Source of the DNA: K189A clade bacterium
GTDB taxonomy: Bacteria > Pseudomonadota > Gammaproteobacteria > Pseudomonadales > Azotimanducaceae
Assembly (NCBI GenBank): GCA_009886205.1
Contig: QXZU01000168.1
Coordinates: 26,443-76,390, forward strand
Length of the DNA stretch: 49,948 nucleotides
Reading direction: 5' to 3'
Shown: positions 49,126-49,948 of the stretch, one piece after another
Layout of the letters: each line of letters opens with the position of its first letter
Position numbering within the stretch: the stretch's first letter is position 1
Position numbers and translations under genes: made by a program
The notes under the pieces: generated by a model
Databases searched by the model: none
The model's input: only the letters and a program-made list of their open reading frames with translations
What the model was told of the DNA's origin: nothing

Positions 49126-49948
49126 TGGAATTTTTGCTTTATCCGCTAGCGTTTGCATTGCTCCTGGGCGTGTTAGTTGCGTTCCATGAGTACGGACATT
49201 TTGTTGTTGCACGAATGTCCGGTGTGCACGTGCTGCGTTTTTCAATTGGTTTTGGTAAACCGCTTTTCAGCTGGGTTGACTCAAAGGGCACAGAGTTTAC
49301 TTTAGCGATGATTCCATTGGGCGGTTTCGTCAGCATGTATGACGAGCGCGACCCATTAACTGATCCCAAGTCTAGCCCAGAGCTAGAGGGCGCAATGGGT
49401 TACACCCAGTTGACGCCTTATTGGCGCATCGCTATCGCCTTGGCTGGGCCTTTTGCAAACTTCTTGCTCGCCATCCTAATCTATTGGCTGCTATTTTTTG
49501 CCGGCAGCGTGCAGTACGCGCCAATGTCTACTGCCCCTGACGAAGGCTCTTTGCTGCAACGCAATGGTATGCAAAGTCCGGTACAGGTGTTGAGCGTAGA
49601 TGAAGTAGCGGTAACGGGTTGGCAAGATATTGCTTTGGCGCTGACAGAGAGACTAGGCGATTCTGGTGATCTCAAGCTGTCAGTGGTTGAGCTAGAAAGC
49701 GGTATTGAACGTGAGGTTGTAGTCCCCCTTTCTGATTGGTTAAAAGGCGAGGACGACCCTGATATTTTTGGCTCTTTAGGACTTATGCCAAGTATTTTGC
49801 CTGTGATAGGGCGCGTCGTAGAGGGCTCGCGCGCTGAGCGTGCAGGGTTAGAGTCGGGTGACTGGATTGTGGCTGTGGATGGTGAGTCAGTGACTTATTG
49901 GTCAGATTGGGTGCAGGCAATAGAGCGCGCGCCCAATACACCACTTGT
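49125..49948 (+). CDS. rseP: Site-2 protease RseP, partial (cut by window end)
   Basis: The first 274 codons of an intramembrane zinc metalloprotease that cuts anti-sigma factor RseA/MucA in sigma-E signalling. The first membrane helix carries the catalytic HEYGH (residues 21-25; the usual form is HEFGH). The conserved IPLGGFVSMYDERDP follows, then the second membrane segment (IAIALAGPFANFLLAILIYW) and the start of PDZ domains (SRAERAGLESGDWIVAVDG). The distal LDG motif lies beyond the window. Its ATG shares a base with the cdsA stop, indicating coupling. Its usual targets' genes (algU-mucA-mucB) are not next to rseC in this window. Confidence 0.93.
   Translation, partial: MEFLLYPLAFALLLGVLVAFHEYGHFVVARMSGVHVLRFSIGFGKPLFSWVDSKGTEFTLAMIPLGGFVSMYDERDPLTDPKSSPELEGAMGYTQLTPYWRIAIALAGPFANFLLAILIYWLLFFAGSVQYAPMSTAPDEGSLLQRNGMQSPVQVLSVDEVAVTGWQDIALALTERLGDSGDLKLSVVELESGIEREVVVPLSDWLKGEDDPDIFGSLGLMPSILPVIGRVVEGSRAERAGLESGDWIVAVDGESVTYWSDWVQAIERAPNTPL

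Noticed and set aside
1-49948. Mobile element, prophage, toxin-antitoxin or defence island
   Set aside because: No transposase, integrase other than XerD, phage or restriction genes, and no terminal inverted repeats; gene content is housekeeping throughout.

Overview
This is a gene-dense chromosomal window from a gammaproteobacterium, probably marine and related to the Pseudomonas/Cellvibrio side of the class. That placement is inferred from gene order and protein style: it runs rimM-trmD-rplS, xerD-dsbC-hom-recJ-prfB-lysS, nadB-rseC-mucD-lepA-lepB-rnc-era-recO and dapC-glnD-map-rpsB-tsf-pyrH-frr-uppS-cdsA-rseP, close to the Pseudomonas arrangement. Almost every gene is a recognisable housekeeping gene. 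I see no tRNA or rRNA gene, insertion sequence, prophage, CRISPR array or defence island.

Layout. 1-1.7 kb: ribosome maturation and tRNA/ribosome genes (rimM, trmD, rplS). 2.2-10 kb: recombination, periplasmic disulfide isomerisation, threonine synthesis, repair and translation (xerD, dsbC, hom, recJ, prfB with its programmed frameshift, lysS). 10-15.5 kb: ung, a 3-hydroxyisobutyryl-CoA-hydrolase-like enzyme, ygfZ divergent from sdhE, a CptA/YgfX-like membrane protein and nadB. 15.7-24.9 kb: envelope stress and export, then RNA and repair genes (rseC, mucD/degP, a 52-residue membrane protein, lepA, lepB, rnc, era, recO, rlmD). 24.9-30.5 kb: relA, adk, moeA (reversed), tsaB, rsmJ. 30.6-44.2 kb: a long leftward block of phospholipid synthesis (plsB), three type II secretion genes (gspD, gspC, gspN), lysine/diaminopimelate synthesis (dapE, dapD, dapC), nitrogen signalling (glnD) and map. 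44.2-49.9 kb: rightward rpsB-tsf-pyrH-frr-uppS-cdsA-rseP, cut by the window end.

The points most worth a second look are not a new gene system. First, most longer non-coding gaps, and several short ones, hold a degenerate tandem array of 12-17 bp units. Each array has a different unit, and at least one (after pyrH) is built from the last codons and stop of the neighbouring gene. Second, RelA lacks the Cys/His zinc-finger region between its helical and ACT domains. Third, four expected neighbours are absent from their usual places: thrC, the algU-mucA-mucB trio, pdxJ and dxr. Fourth, the rpsB leader has an extended -10 promoter with a GC-rich discriminator and can fold so as to cover the Shine-Dalgarno sequence.

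Start codons were chosen from family alignment recalled from memory and from visible ribosome binding sites. Several differ from the longest open frame, and this is stated per gene.
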